In this document: one piece after another, positions 8,801 through 15,397 of the stretch
Numbering within the stretch: the first letter of the stretch is position 1
How the letters are laid out: every line of letters starts with the position of its first letter
Source of the DNA: Cellulosimicrobium terreum
Lineage (GTDB): Bacteria; Actinomycetota; Actinomycetes; Actinomycetales; Cellulomonadaceae
DNA length: 64,000 nt
Assembly: GCA_014803435.1 (NCBI GenBank)
Contig: JACYFD010000001.1
Location: 372,001-436,000, forward strand
Direction: 5' to 3'
Position numbers and translations under genes: made by a program
The notes under the pieces: model-generated
Database searches by the model: none
The model's input: only the letters and a program-made list of their open reading frames with translations
Told to the model about the DNA's origin: nothing

Positions 8801-9275
8801 GGACGTAGCGCGCGCTCGTGTCCGTGACGTCGACGGTGACGGTGTTCTGCGAGGACGGGTTGAACGTGTACGCCTGCGACGCCTTGAGCGTCGTGAAGCT
8901 CGACCCGTCCGTGCTGCCCTGGACGCTGAGCGTCTGGTTGCGCGTCTCCCAGCCGGTGGGCAGCTTGAGGACGACGTCCTCGACCGTGGCTGCGGTGCCG
9001 AGGTCGACCTGCGCCCACTGGGGGAACGCGCTGTTGGTCGACTCCCAGTAGGTGCCCTGGTTGCCGTCCGTGAGGTTGCCGGAGAGGTAGGGGGAGTTGT
9101 TGCTGCTCGCCGCGGTCGGCTTGCCGGCCGACAGGACGGCCGGGGCCGCGGTCGCCGTCGTGACGAGGCCGAGCGGGACGAGCAGGGCGGTCGCGGTGGC
9201 CGTCGCCGCGAGGAGGCGCAGGCGGTGCGTCCGTGACCTGCTCAGGGGGTTCGACGTGCTGGGTCGACTTCTCAT
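5886..9275 (-). CDS. Secreted GH87-type alpha-1,3-glucanase (mycodextranase/mutanase)
   Basis: A 1129-residue secreted protein. Domains in order: signal peptide (residues 1 to about 44, ending TTATAAPA); two F5/8 type C (discoidin) modules at about 48-170 and 200-335 joined by a DPGDPGDPGDPGDPP linker; two CARDB-like beta domains at about 340-440 and 445-560; a CBM35/6-like module opening FDTYEAEDGVVGGG at about 575-720; and a right-handed beta-helix at about 735-1129. In the helix, Asp892 (FADAINM) and Asp915-Asp916 (RGTGDDSFA) have the +23/+24 spacing I recall for the catalytic aspartates of the Paenibacillus GH87 enzyme AglFH1. The expected reaction is endo-hydrolysis of alpha-1,3-glucan in fungal walls or dental mutan. 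Start: ATG with GAGGAC six bases upstream. The unit is monocistronic with its own promoter and operator. Confidence 0.85.
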   Translation of the reverse strand: MRSRPSTSNPLSRSRTHRLRLLAATATATALLVPLGLVTTATAAPAVLSAGKPTAASSNNSPYLSGNLTDGNQGTYWESTNSAFPQWAQVDLGTAATVEDVVLKLPTGWETRNQTLSVQGSTDGSSFTTLKASQAYTFNPSSQNTVTVDVTDTSARYVRVAITANTGWPAGQLSELEVRGTAGTTDPGDPGDPGDPGDPPTGANLAVNKPIEASSTEWQFVAKNANDDSTSTYWEGAGGQYPSTLAVSLDAATQLTNVVVKLPPASVWGNRTQTFEVQGRASASAAWQTLKASAAYQFSPSSGNTVTVPVSGTAKDVRLRFTGNTGSGNGQVAELQVFGSAAPNPDLVVTSVTATPASPLESQAITLSAIVKNIGTQGSAATDVAFTVNGQTAATKTVGALAAGAQATVTADVGAKPAGSYTVGAKADAAGTVTEQNEGNNSYANPTAVVVTAVPSSDLVPTVSWSPSTPAAGNTVTVSATIANQGNVATSSGTHGLTATLTNKGTGAVVKTFTGSVSGAIAAGGTSASVNLGTWTAANGSYDMKIVAAPDPTEVAAKQANNTATRPLFVGRGANMPFDTYEAEDGVVGGGASVLAPNRVVGDLAGEASGRKAVTLNTTGAYVEWTTKAATNSLVTRFSIPDSQGGGGTNATLAIYVDGTFLKNIDLSSRYAWLYGNETNPGNQPSAGGPRHVYDEASVLLGTTVPAGSKIRLQKTASNSSQYAIDFVDLELATPKANPNPAQYTQPSGFTHQDVQAALDKVRMDSTGTLKGVYLPAGDYQTSSKFQVYGKAVDVVGAGPWFTRFFAPQSQENTDVGFRAEGTANGSSFRDFAYFGNYTSRIDGPGKVFDFANVKDMTIDNIWVEHMICMFWASNMDDSEVKNSRIRNTFADAINMTNGSANNHVHNNQARGTGDDSFALFAATDSGGNGQRGNVFENLTSTNTWRAAGLAVYGGQDNIFRNIYIADTLVYSGVTISSLDFGYPMEGFGPAPTVFDGMTVVRSGGHFWGAQVFPAVWMFSASKSFTSIRVNNLDIIDPTYSGIMFQTNYVGAQPQNTFQDTVFTNVSITGAKKSGDQFDAKSGYGIWANPMPEAGQGPAVGSATFHNLTFSGNFRDIENPTSTFTITRD

Positions 9276-9589
9276 GGGTGTCCTCGATCTCCCGTCGTCG
9301 TCGACGGGCGTAGGGCCACGCCAGGGCGACCCCGCACCGGGCCGGATGCCCGGTTCGTCGGCCGGCCCGCTGGCGCACGTCCGGCCGTGGCCGGGTGGCT
9401 GGGTCAGTACCTTCGAGAATTGCGGACCCACTGTGCCGCACCGCGCAGAGGGATGTTGACTTCTTGCGTCAACATGCAAGAACGCTACTGGCGCGGGTGA
9501 GAAGCGTCAAGAGATGCCCGATACGTCCGCCGTGGCCGTCCGCCGCGTCGGTGCACCGGGAGGGCGCCCAGGGCTCGGGCGGCTCGTGC
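9276..9589. other. Intergenic region: GH87 leader and promoter
   Basis: No gene is seen in these 314 bases. They hold a leader of about 200 nt for the GH87 mRNA (9276 to about 9475), then its promoter and operator (9453-9510), then about 80 bases after the ferredoxin-reductase-like gene with no clear terminator. Confidence 0.6.
9453..9510 (-). promoter_or_regulatory. GH87 promoter with interleaved inverted-repeat operator
   Basis: Read leftward, TTGACG (9510-9505), a 17-bp spacer and TAGCGT (9487-9482) form a vegetative promoter. Over the -10 and start site lie two perfect, interleaved inverted repeats. ATGTTGAC (9453-9460) pairs with GTCAACAT (9468-9475), and TTCTTGC (9461-9467) pairs with GCAAGAA (9476-9482). 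The order is A-B-A'-B'. A LacI- or GntR-type sugar repressor is a reasonable guess, but none is encoded nearby. Confidence 0.65.
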
Positions 9590-10405
9590 TCAGTCGACTG
9601 CGGGGCCGAAGCGTTCCGTCTTGACGCGGGCCGGTTCGTGGCCCAGGCCGACGAGGGTGCGGGACACGGCCTCGACGAAACCCGTCGGCCCGCACACGAA
9701 GCAGGCAGGCTCGATGTCCGCAGGCCAGCCCCACGCGCCGAGCTCGGCGAGGGTGAGGCGCCCCGGTCCGCGGCGCGCGTCGAGCGGGGCGGCGCGCGTG
9801 TACGCGACGTGCACCTCCAAGCCGTCCCCGGCGCGCGCGAGCCGTTCCAGGTCGTCGACGTAGAGCCGGTCCTGGGGCCGTCGCACGGAGTACACCAGCC
9901 GCACGGGCGTGCGGTCGCCCGCGTCTCGGCGGGTGCGGAGCATCGAGACCAGCGGCACGACGCCGGAGCCGCCGGCCGCGAGGACGACGGGCCGGCCGGC
10001 GTCGTGCACGGGTGACCAGACGAACCACCCGCCGACCGGCCCCCGCACCTCGATCGCCTCCCCGACGGCGAAGGTCTCCGTGAGGTAGCCGGAGACCTCG
10101 CCGCCGGGCACGCGCTGCACGGTGATCTCGACCCGGACCGACGGCGCGGGGTCGCTCGCCGGGCTCGCGATCGAGTAGCTGCGCTCGGCGGTGTAGCCGT
10201 CGGGTGCGGTGAGCCGCAGGTCGAGGTGCTGGCCGGCGAGGTGGCCGGGCCAGTCGGGCACGTCGAGGACGAGGGTGCGTGCGGTCGGGCTCTCGGCCCG
10301 GGCCTCGACCAGCGTCGCGACCCGCCATCCCGACGGCATCGCGTACCGGGCGCCGAGTCGCGTCCCCGTGGCGGTCCCGGTGTCGGGGGCCGCCGGCTCA
10401 GTCAC
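9590..10405 (-). CDS. Ferredoxin reductase-like FAD/NAD(P)-binding oxidoreductase
   Basis: 271 residues. An N-terminal FAD-binding barrel contains the family motif AERSYSIAS (R-x-Y-S, flavin binding), followed by GPVGGWFVW. A C-terminal NAD(P) domain starts VVLAAGGSGVVPLVSMLR and ends with the pyridine-nucleotide signature ACFVCGPTGFVEAV. There is no 2Fe-2S domain. The protein probably delivers electrons between a pyridine nucleotide and the molybdenum enzyme encoded immediately upstream, whose reading frame it overlaps by 8 bp. That pairing is common in actinobacteria. The physiological donor and acceptor are inferred. Confidence 0.88.
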   Translation of the reverse strand: MTEPAAPDTGTATGTRLGARYAMPSGWRVATLVEARAESPTARTLVLDVPDWPGHLAGQHLDLRLTAPDGYTAERSYSIASPASDPAPSVRVEITVQRVPGGEVSGYLTETFAVGEAIEVRGPVGGWFVWSPVHDAGRPVVLAAGGSGVVPLVSMLRTRRDAGDRTPVRLVYSVRRPQDRLYVDDLERLARAGDGLEVHVAYTRAAPLDARRGPGRLTLAELGAWGWPADIEPACFVCGPTGFVEAVSRTLVGLGHEPARVKTERFGPAVD

Positions 10406-10997
10406 CCTGGTACCTCTGTTCCTTCCACGGGTCGCCGAGGTCGTGGTAGCCGAGCCGCTCCCAGAAGCCGGGCTCGTCCATGGGCATGAGGGTGATCCTG
10501 TTGACCCACTTCGCGGACTTCCAGAAGTACAGCCCGGGGACGAGCAACCGCGCCGGGCCGCCGTGGACCGGGTGCAGCGGCGCGCCGTCGACCGTGTGCG
10601 CGACCCAGGCCTTCCCGCCCAGCAGCTCCGCGACGGGCACGTTCGTGGTGTACCCGCCGTAGGAGCCGATCATCGCGAAGTCGGCGGTCGACTCGACCTC
10701 GGCGAGCAGGGTGTCGAGCGAGACGCCGCGCCACGTCGTGCCGAACTTCGACCACCGCGTCACGCAGTGGATGTCGACCGTCGGCTCGTCCTGGGGGAGC
10801 GCCATGAGGTCGGCCCACGTCCAGCTGTGCGTGGCGCCGGTCTCGGTGACGACGTCGAGCCGCCACGTGTCCGTCCCGACCCGGGGGGTGGGGCCGGCGG
10901 AGAGGACCGGGAACCCGGTCTCGACATACTGCCCGGGCGGCAGGGCGACGCCCTGCGGCCGTGGTCGGCCCTGGAAGCCGGGGGTGAGCGTGCTCAT
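10398..10997 (-). CDS. Sulfite oxidase-like (molybdopterin) oxidoreductase
   Basis: 199 residues with the oxidoreductase molybdopterin-binding fold. DIHCVTRWSKFGTTWRGVSL contains the cysteine that ligates molybdenum in the sulfite oxidase/MsrP group. Later segments GYTTNVPVAELLGGKAWVAH and HGGPARLLVPGLYFWKSAKW are also family hallmarks. No signal peptide or Tat motif is seen, so it looks cytosolic, unlike periplasmic MsrP. It forms a two-gene unit with the reductase whose frame it overlaps. The substrate (an S- or N-oxide, or sulfite) is unknown. Confidence 0.88.
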   Translation of the reverse strand: MSTLTPGFQGRPRPQGVALPPGQYVETGFPVLSAGPTPRVGTDTWRLDVVTETGATHSWTWADLMALPQDEPTVDIHCVTRWSKFGTTWRGVSLDTLLAEVESTADFAMIGSYGGYTTNVPVAELLGGKAWVAHTVDGAPLHPVHGGPARLLVPGLYFWKSAKWVNRITLMPMDEPGFWERLGYHDLGDPWKEQRYQGD

Positions 10998-11028
10998 GGC
11001 TCACAGTAGGCGCGAGCGCGACGTCGCG

Positions 11029-11688
11029 TCATCCGTTCGCGGCAGATGCTCGGTCCGGGGGTGGCGCCGCCACGAGTCGGAGGACCGCGTCGCGGAGCCA
11101 GGCGCGGTACGCGCCGTCGGGCCAGCCCGCGCCCGTGACGAAGTGCGTGCGGCCTTCCGGGGCGAACACGTACGACAGCGTCTCGGCCGCGTCGTCGCGC
11201 GAGGTGCGGAGCGTGAAGCCGTGCGCGACGAGGAGGTCGACGCTCGCCCGGACGGTCGCGCGACGACGCTCGAGGAGCGCGTCGAGCTCGGCGGCGACCT
11301 GCTCGTCGCCCTGGGCTGCCGCCGTGAACGCGGGCCACAGCCCGCCGACGCGGGCGTTCGCGTCGGCGACGAGCGCGATCATCCCGTCGAGGAAGGCGTC
11401 GGGATCGGTCCGGGCGACGACGTCGAGGCCCTCGGGACTTTCGGCGAGCGACTGGGGTCCCTCGGCGCCGCCGAACGTCAGCTCGAACGCGGCGAGCAGC
11501 AGCGCGCGCTTGGGTCCGTGGGTCTTGACGGTCTCGAGCGAGACGCCCGCGCGCCCGGCGACGCGGGCGAGCGTCGTGCGGTCGTAGCCGCGCTCAGCGA
11601 GCTCGGCTGCGGCAGCCCGCACCACCCGCTCGCGGGTGAGCGCGGCCTGCTCGGCGCGCAGGTCGGACGCGTAGGCACGAGGAACCAC
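11029..11688 (-). CDS. TetR-family transcriptional regulator
   Basis: 219 residues. The N-terminal helix-turn-helix region reads TRERVVRAAAAELAERGYDR then TTLARVAGRAGVSLETVKTH, and the rest is a helical ligand domain without recognisable specificity. It starts with GTG at 11688. The sulfite-oxidase-like gene lies 31 bp downstream in the same direction. The gene is divergent from the glycosyltransferase at 11833, and the dyad at 11687-11719 touches its start. It therefore probably controls itself and the glycosyltransferase. A start slightly further in cannot be excluded. Confidence 0.85.
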   Translation of the reverse strand: MVPRAYASDLRAEQAALTRERVVRAAAAELAERGYDRTTLARVAGRAGVSLETVKTHGPKRALLLAAFELTFGGAEGPQSLAESPEGLDVVARTDPDAFLDGMIALVADANARVGGLWPAFTAAAQGDEQVAAELDALLERRRATVRASVDLLVAHGFTLRTSRDDAAETLSYVFAPEGRTHFVTGAGWPDGAYRAWLRDAVLRLVAAPPPDRASAANG

Positions 11689-11719
11689 TATTGACTACCC
11701 TTCGGGGGTGATGAATACT
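11687..11719. promoter_or_regulatory. Promoter with imperfect dyad between TetR and glycosyltransferase
   Basis: Rightward TTGACT (11691-11696), 17 bp, AATACT (11714-11719) is a strong vegetative promoter for the glycosyltransferase. The same bases form an imperfect dyad. The arms 11687-11700 and 11706-11719 match at 10 of 14 positions around TTCGG. This is a plausible binding site for the adjacent TetR protein. Confidence 0.5.
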
Positions 11720-11832
11720 TCTCGCGGTTGGTCGATCTTCTCATACGCCCGGACGGCCCGGTCCGTGCCCTCGCACCTCTCTCCACCTGTCGCACCCGCA
11801 GCTCGCGGAGCGCACCACGAAAGGCACGTCCG

Positions 11833-13170
11833 ATGGCTTCCGTCCTCCTGTGCTCGACTCCTGTCCACGCCCACGTCACCCCGCTGCTCGCCGTCGTGCG
11901 CAGCCTCGTCGCACGCGGTCACGACGTGCGCTTCCTCACCGGCGCGCGGTTCGCCGACGCCGTCACCGCGGCCGGGGCGCAGCACCTGCCGCTGCCCACC
12001 GAGGCCGACTTCGACGACCGCGACCTCGCCGGGCACTTCCCCGGGCGCGAGGGGCGCACCGGCCTCGACGCCATCCGGTACGACATGCTCCAGATCTTCG
12101 TCGGGCCCGGGGTCGCCCAGCACCGCGCGGTGCTCGCCGCCCTCGCCGCCTCACCCGCCGACGCCGTGCTCGTCGAGCCCCTGTTCCTCGGCGCGACGGC
12201 GCTCGCGGCCACGCCCGCCGACCGGCGCCCGCCCCTGGTGGCGCTCGGCATCTTCCCGCTCGGCCTCACCAGCGACCACACCGCGCCGTTCGGGCTCGGG
12301 ATCCTCCCGGCGTCGGGCCGCGCGGGCGTGTGGCGCAACCGCCTGCTGCAGCGCGTGGTGGAGCGCTCGCTCGCCCCCGCCCAGGACGCCGTCGACCACC
12401 TCGTCCAGGCTGCGGGGGAGCGGCCGCTGGACGGGTTCTTCCTCAGCTGGCCCGCCCATGCCGACGCGATCGTCCAGCTCACGGTCGAGGAGTTCGAGTA
12501 CCCGCGCCCCGACGTCACGACGCCGGTGCACTACGTCGGCCCGCCCGCAGCGTCGCGTGCGTCGTCGTCCCTCCTGACGACGGCCGGCGGGCCTGGAGCG
12601 CCCGCCCTGCCCGCGTGGTGGGGAGACCTCGACGGTTCGCGGCCGGTCGTCCACGTCACCCAGGGGACCGTCGCGAACGAGGATCCGGGTCAGCTCCTGC
12701 TGCCCACGATCCGTGGGCTGGCCGACGACGACGTCCTGGTCGTCGCCGCGACCGGCGGCAGGCCGGTCGACGCCCTCGGCACCCTGCCCGCCAACGCCCG
12801 GGTCGCGGAGTACCTGCCCTACGACGCGCTGCTGCCGCTCACCTCCGTGTACGTGACGAACGGCGGGTACGGCGGCGTGCACCACGCGCTGCGCCACGGC
12901 GTGCCGATCGTCGTCGCGGGCAAGACCGAGGACAAGGCCGAGGTCGCCGCCCGCGTCGCCTGGTCCGGGGCGGGCGTGCGCCTGCGGACCAACGAGCCCC
13001 GGCCCGCCCAGGTGCGTCGCGCGGTACGGCGCGTCCTCGACGAGCCGGGCTACGCGCGGGCGAGCACGCGGCTCGGCGAGCGCATCGCGGCGTCCCCCGG
13101 GACGGACGGCGTGGTCGACGTCGTCGAGCAGCTGTCGTCGACGACCGCCCAGCCCACCCGGCGCACCTGA
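11833..13170 (+). CDS. GT-B (UDP-glycosyltransferase-like) glycosyltransferase
   Basis: 445 residues of the MGT/UGT-type GT-B fold. The N-terminal acceptor domain starts MASVLLCSTPVHAHVTPLLA and the C-terminal donor domain starts RPVVHVTQGTVANEDPGQLL. The donor-binding motif reads YVTNGGYGGVHHALRHGVPI. Relatives transfer sugars to macrolides, flavonoids, lipids or other small hydrophobic acceptors. The ATG at 11833 begins the conserved fold, and the longer in-frame reading upstream is Arg/Ser-rich and lacks it. The gene is controlled by the TTGACT/AATACT promoter and probably the divergent TetR. No other biosynthetic genes are nearby, so a detoxifying glycosylation role is a reasonable inference. 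Confidence 0.85.
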   Translation: MASVLLCSTPVHAHVTPLLAVVRSLVARGHDVRFLTGARFADAVTAAGAQHLPLPTEADFDDRDLAGHFPGREGRTGLDAIRYDMLQIFVGPGVAQHRAVLAALAASPADAVLVEPLFLGATALAATPADRRPPLVALGIFPLGLTSDHTAPFGLGILPASGRAGVWRNRLLQRVVERSLAPAQDAVDHLVQAAGERPLDGFFLSWPAHADAIVQLTVEEFEYPRPDVTTPVHYVGPPAASRASSSLLTTAGGPGAPALPAWWGDLDGSRPVVHVTQGTVANEDPGQLLLPTIRGLADDDVLVVAATGGRPVDALGTLPANARVAEYLPYDALLPLTSVYVTNGGYGGVHHALRHGVPIVVAGKTEDKAEVAARVAWSGAGVRLRTNEPRPAQVRRAVRRVLDEPGYARASTRLGERIAASPGTDGVVDVVEQLSSTTAQPTRRT

Positions 13171-13298
13171 GGGAGACGGCGTCCGGCAACCTGCCGTTCA
13201 GGAGGTCGTCGACGCGCGATCGGTGGACCGCAACCCCGTGTCCCTAGCGTGGCCGACGGCATGCGGCCGCATGCCTCTCGTCCGAAGGGGACCGACCT

Positions 13299-14660
13299 GT
13301 GAGACCTCGTACCCAGCTCGTCGCCGCCGTGCTCGCGGCCGTGCTCGCCTGCTCCGCCGCGGGCGCCGCGGCCGCCACGCCTGCCGTCCCGCCGCCCGGC
13401 TCCGACCTCCCGGCCTTCGACCTGCAGGCGCACCGCGGCGGTGCCGGGCTGAACGTCGAGAGCTCGATCGCGTCGTTCTCGGAGGCGCTGGACCTCGGGG
13501 TCTCTACCCTCGAGCTCGACGTGCAGATCACCGAGGACGGGCAGGCCGTCGTCACGCACGACCGGCGCACCACGCCGACCGTCTGCCAGGACACCAGGCC
13601 GGCGACCCCCGGGGACCCCGACTTCCCGTACGTCGGCCGGTACGTCAAGGACCTCACCCTGGTGCAGCTGCGCACCCTCGACTGCGGATCGGTCACCAAG
13701 CCCCAGTTCCCCGGACAGCAGGCCTCGCCCGGCGCGCGCATGATGCTGCTCACCGAGGTGTTCCAGCTCGTGCGCGACCACGGCGCCGACGACGTCATGC
13801 TCAACATCGAGACGAAGGTCGAGGCGGGCGCGCCGCACGAGACCGCGCCGCGGGAGCAGTTCGTCCAGGTCGTGACCGGGCTCGTCCGTACCTGGCGGAT
13901 GGCCGACCAGGTGACGATCCAGAGCTTCGACTGGGGCTCCCTCATGCGGGTGCGCGAGGTCATGCCGGAGCTGCCGGTCGTCGCCCTGACCAACGGGCAG
14001 CAGTTCCTCCAGGTGGGTCAGCCGGGCGCGTCACCGTGGCTCGGCGGGATCGACATCGACGACTTCGATGGTGACCTGGTCGCGGCCGTCGACTCGTTCG
14101 GTGCCGACGCCATCTCCCCGGTGCACGGCGATCCCCAGAACGGGTCGATCGACGACCCGGGCTACGTCCCGTTCACCACGCGACAGCTCGTCGACGACGC
14201 GCACGACGCCGGGATCCTCGTCGTGCCGTGGACGGTGGACGACCGCCCGACGCTCGAGCACCTCCTCGACCTCGGGGTGGACGGCATCATCACCGACTAC
14301 CCGGACGTCCTGCGGGACGTGCTGGTCGAGCGTGGGTACGACGTGCCGGACGGGCACCCGTGGGAGGGTGACCCGCGGCTCGTGAACCTGAACGCCCGCG
14401 CCCAGTGCGTGAACGGGCGCGCGCACGTCGCCGTCTACGCGATCAACGGCGAGCAGGCCGCCGTCGACATCCGCCTCACCACGCCGTACGGCGACGCGAA
14501 GCGCAGTGCCGTCGCGCCCGGCAAGGGCGCATACGCGCTGGTCGACTCGGGCACGACGAGCGTGCCGGCCGGGAAGGCCACCGTGGCCGGGTACCTGTGG
14601 GACGGCGTCGGGCACCACGAGGTGCGCACCGTGCCGTACGCGGGCGTGAGCTGCGGCTGA
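13299..14660 (+). CDS. Secreted glycerophosphodiester phosphodiesterase with extra C-terminal module
   Basis: 453 residues. The signal peptide is residues 1 to about 26 (VLACSAAGAAAA). The GDPD barrel covers about 38-350, with catalytic motifs DLQAHRGGAG (His45, Arg46), Glu54, LELDV (Glu72, Asp74) and THD (His87, Asp88). The barrel ends with VPWTVDDRPTLEHLLDLGVD and GIITDYPD. It hydrolyses glycerophosphodiesters to glycerol-3-phosphate outside the cell, usually for phosphate or carbon supply. Residues about 366-453 form a separate beta-rich module with one cysteine near its start (RAQCVNGRAHV) and a GVSCG C-terminus. A similar module ends the metallophosphoesterase at 46983-51548. GTG start with AAGGGG upstream. 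Confidence 0.9.
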   Translation: MRPRTQLVAAVLAAVLACSAAGAAAATPAVPPPGSDLPAFDLQAHRGGAGLNVESSIASFSEALDLGVSTLELDVQITEDGQAVVTHDRRTTPTVCQDTRPATPGDPDFPYVGRYVKDLTLVQLRTLDCGSVTKPQFPGQQASPGARMMLLTEVFQLVRDHGADDVMLNIETKVEAGAPHETAPREQFVQVVTGLVRTWRMADQVTIQSFDWGSLMRVREVMPELPVVALTNGQQFLQVGQPGASPWLGGIDIDDFDGDLVAAVDSFGADAISPVHGDPQNGSIDDPGYVPFTTRQLVDDAHDAGILVVPWTVDDRPTLEHLLDLGVDGIITDYPDVLRDVLVERGYDVPDGHPWEGDPRLVNLNARAQCVNGRAHVAVYAINGEQAAVDIRLTTPYGDAKRSAVAPGKGAYALVDSGTTSVPAGKATVAGYLWDGVGHHEVRTVPYAGVSCG

Positions 14661-14683
14661 GCCAGCGGCCTGGTCGGCTGGCC

Positions 14684-14702
14684 GTCCCCGTATCGCGGGG
14701 AC
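14684..14702 (+). terminator. Short hairpin after the GDPD gene
   Basis: GTCCCCG (14684-14690) and CGGGGAC (14696-14702) form a 7-bp stem with a 5-base loop, 24 bases past the GDPD stop and just before the ECF41-type promoter. Confidence 0.5.
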
Positions 14703-14716
14703 CGTGCTCGTCCTCC

Positions 14717-14743
14717 TGTCACAGGAGTTCTCGGGCCGGTGTC
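14717..14743 (+). promoter_or_regulatory. ECF41-type promoter
   Basis: TGTCACA (14717-14723), a 16-bp spacer and TGTC (14740-14743) match the consensus I recall for ECF41 sigma factors (TGTCACA-N16/17-CGTC) except for one base in the -10. The genes behind it encode a typical ECF41 partner and the ECF41 factor itself, so the unit is probably autoregulated. Confidence 0.75.
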
Positions 14744-14785
14744 TTCATGTCGAAGGCGTACGACCCGACGAGACCTGGAGCTGAC

Positions 14786-15397
14786 ATGACGAACGACGCA
14801 CGCGTCCCCGCGATCGAGATCACCGGCGTCTACGGGAGCCTGGTGAAGACGATGAGCCGGCGGATGCTGGGCAAGGTCCCGGACTCGCTCGGGGTGATGT
14901 GGAACAACCCGGCCGTGTTCAAGGACATGATGACGTTCGGGCGCAAGGCGGAGAAGTGGGACCGGCTCGACCCGAACCTCGCGACGTTCGCGCGCATGGC
15001 GACGGCCGCCATCGTGGGGTGCGGGTTCTGCCTGGACCTCCAGTACTTCCTGGCGCACGACCACGGCCTCGACGAGGCCAAGGCGCGCGAGGTGCCACGC
15101 TGGCACGAGTCGGACGTCTTCACGCCGACCGAGCGGCGCGTCATGGAGTACGCCGAGGCCATGTGCCAGACCCCGCCGACCGTCTCGGACGAGCTGTCCG
15201 ACGCGCTGCTCGCCGACCTCGGAGCCGCGGCTCTCGTCGAGCTCGCGGCCAAGGTCGGCTTCATGAACGCCTCGGCGCGGTCGAACGTCGCGCTCGGCAT
15301 CCGGTCCCAGGAGCTCGCGGCGTCGTGCGGGCTGGCGCCGCTCGCGGCTTCGGTCAGGGTTCGCCAGGCCGCCACCGGTGACAGGCTGGGCGCATGA
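14786..15397 (+). CDS. Carboxymuconolactone decarboxylase/AhpD-like protein, ECF41 partner
   Basis: 203 residues, helical AhpD-like fold. The redox motif is VGCGFCLDLQ (Cys79-x-x-Cys82), followed by His91/His93. Carboxymuconolactone-decarboxylase-like proteins, oxidoreductases and epimerases are the known genomic partners of ECF41 sigma factors. Their exact reaction is unclear, but the CxxC pair suggests peroxidase or thiol-disulfide chemistry. I chose the ATG at 14786, which has CTGGAG five bases upstream. The ATG at 14747 would sit at about the transcription start of the ECF41-type promoter and have no leader. The stop overlaps the sigma factor ATG (15394-15397). Confidence 0.85.
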   Translation: MTNDARVPAIEITGVYGSLVKTMSRRMLGKVPDSLGVMWNNPAVFKDMMTFGRKAEKWDRLDPNLATFARMATAAIVGCGFCLDLQYFLAHDHGLDEAKAREVPRWHESDVFTPTERRVMEYAEAMCQTPPTVSDELSDALLADLGAAALVELAAKVGFMNASARSNVALGIRSQELAASCGLAPLAASVRVRQAATGDRLGA

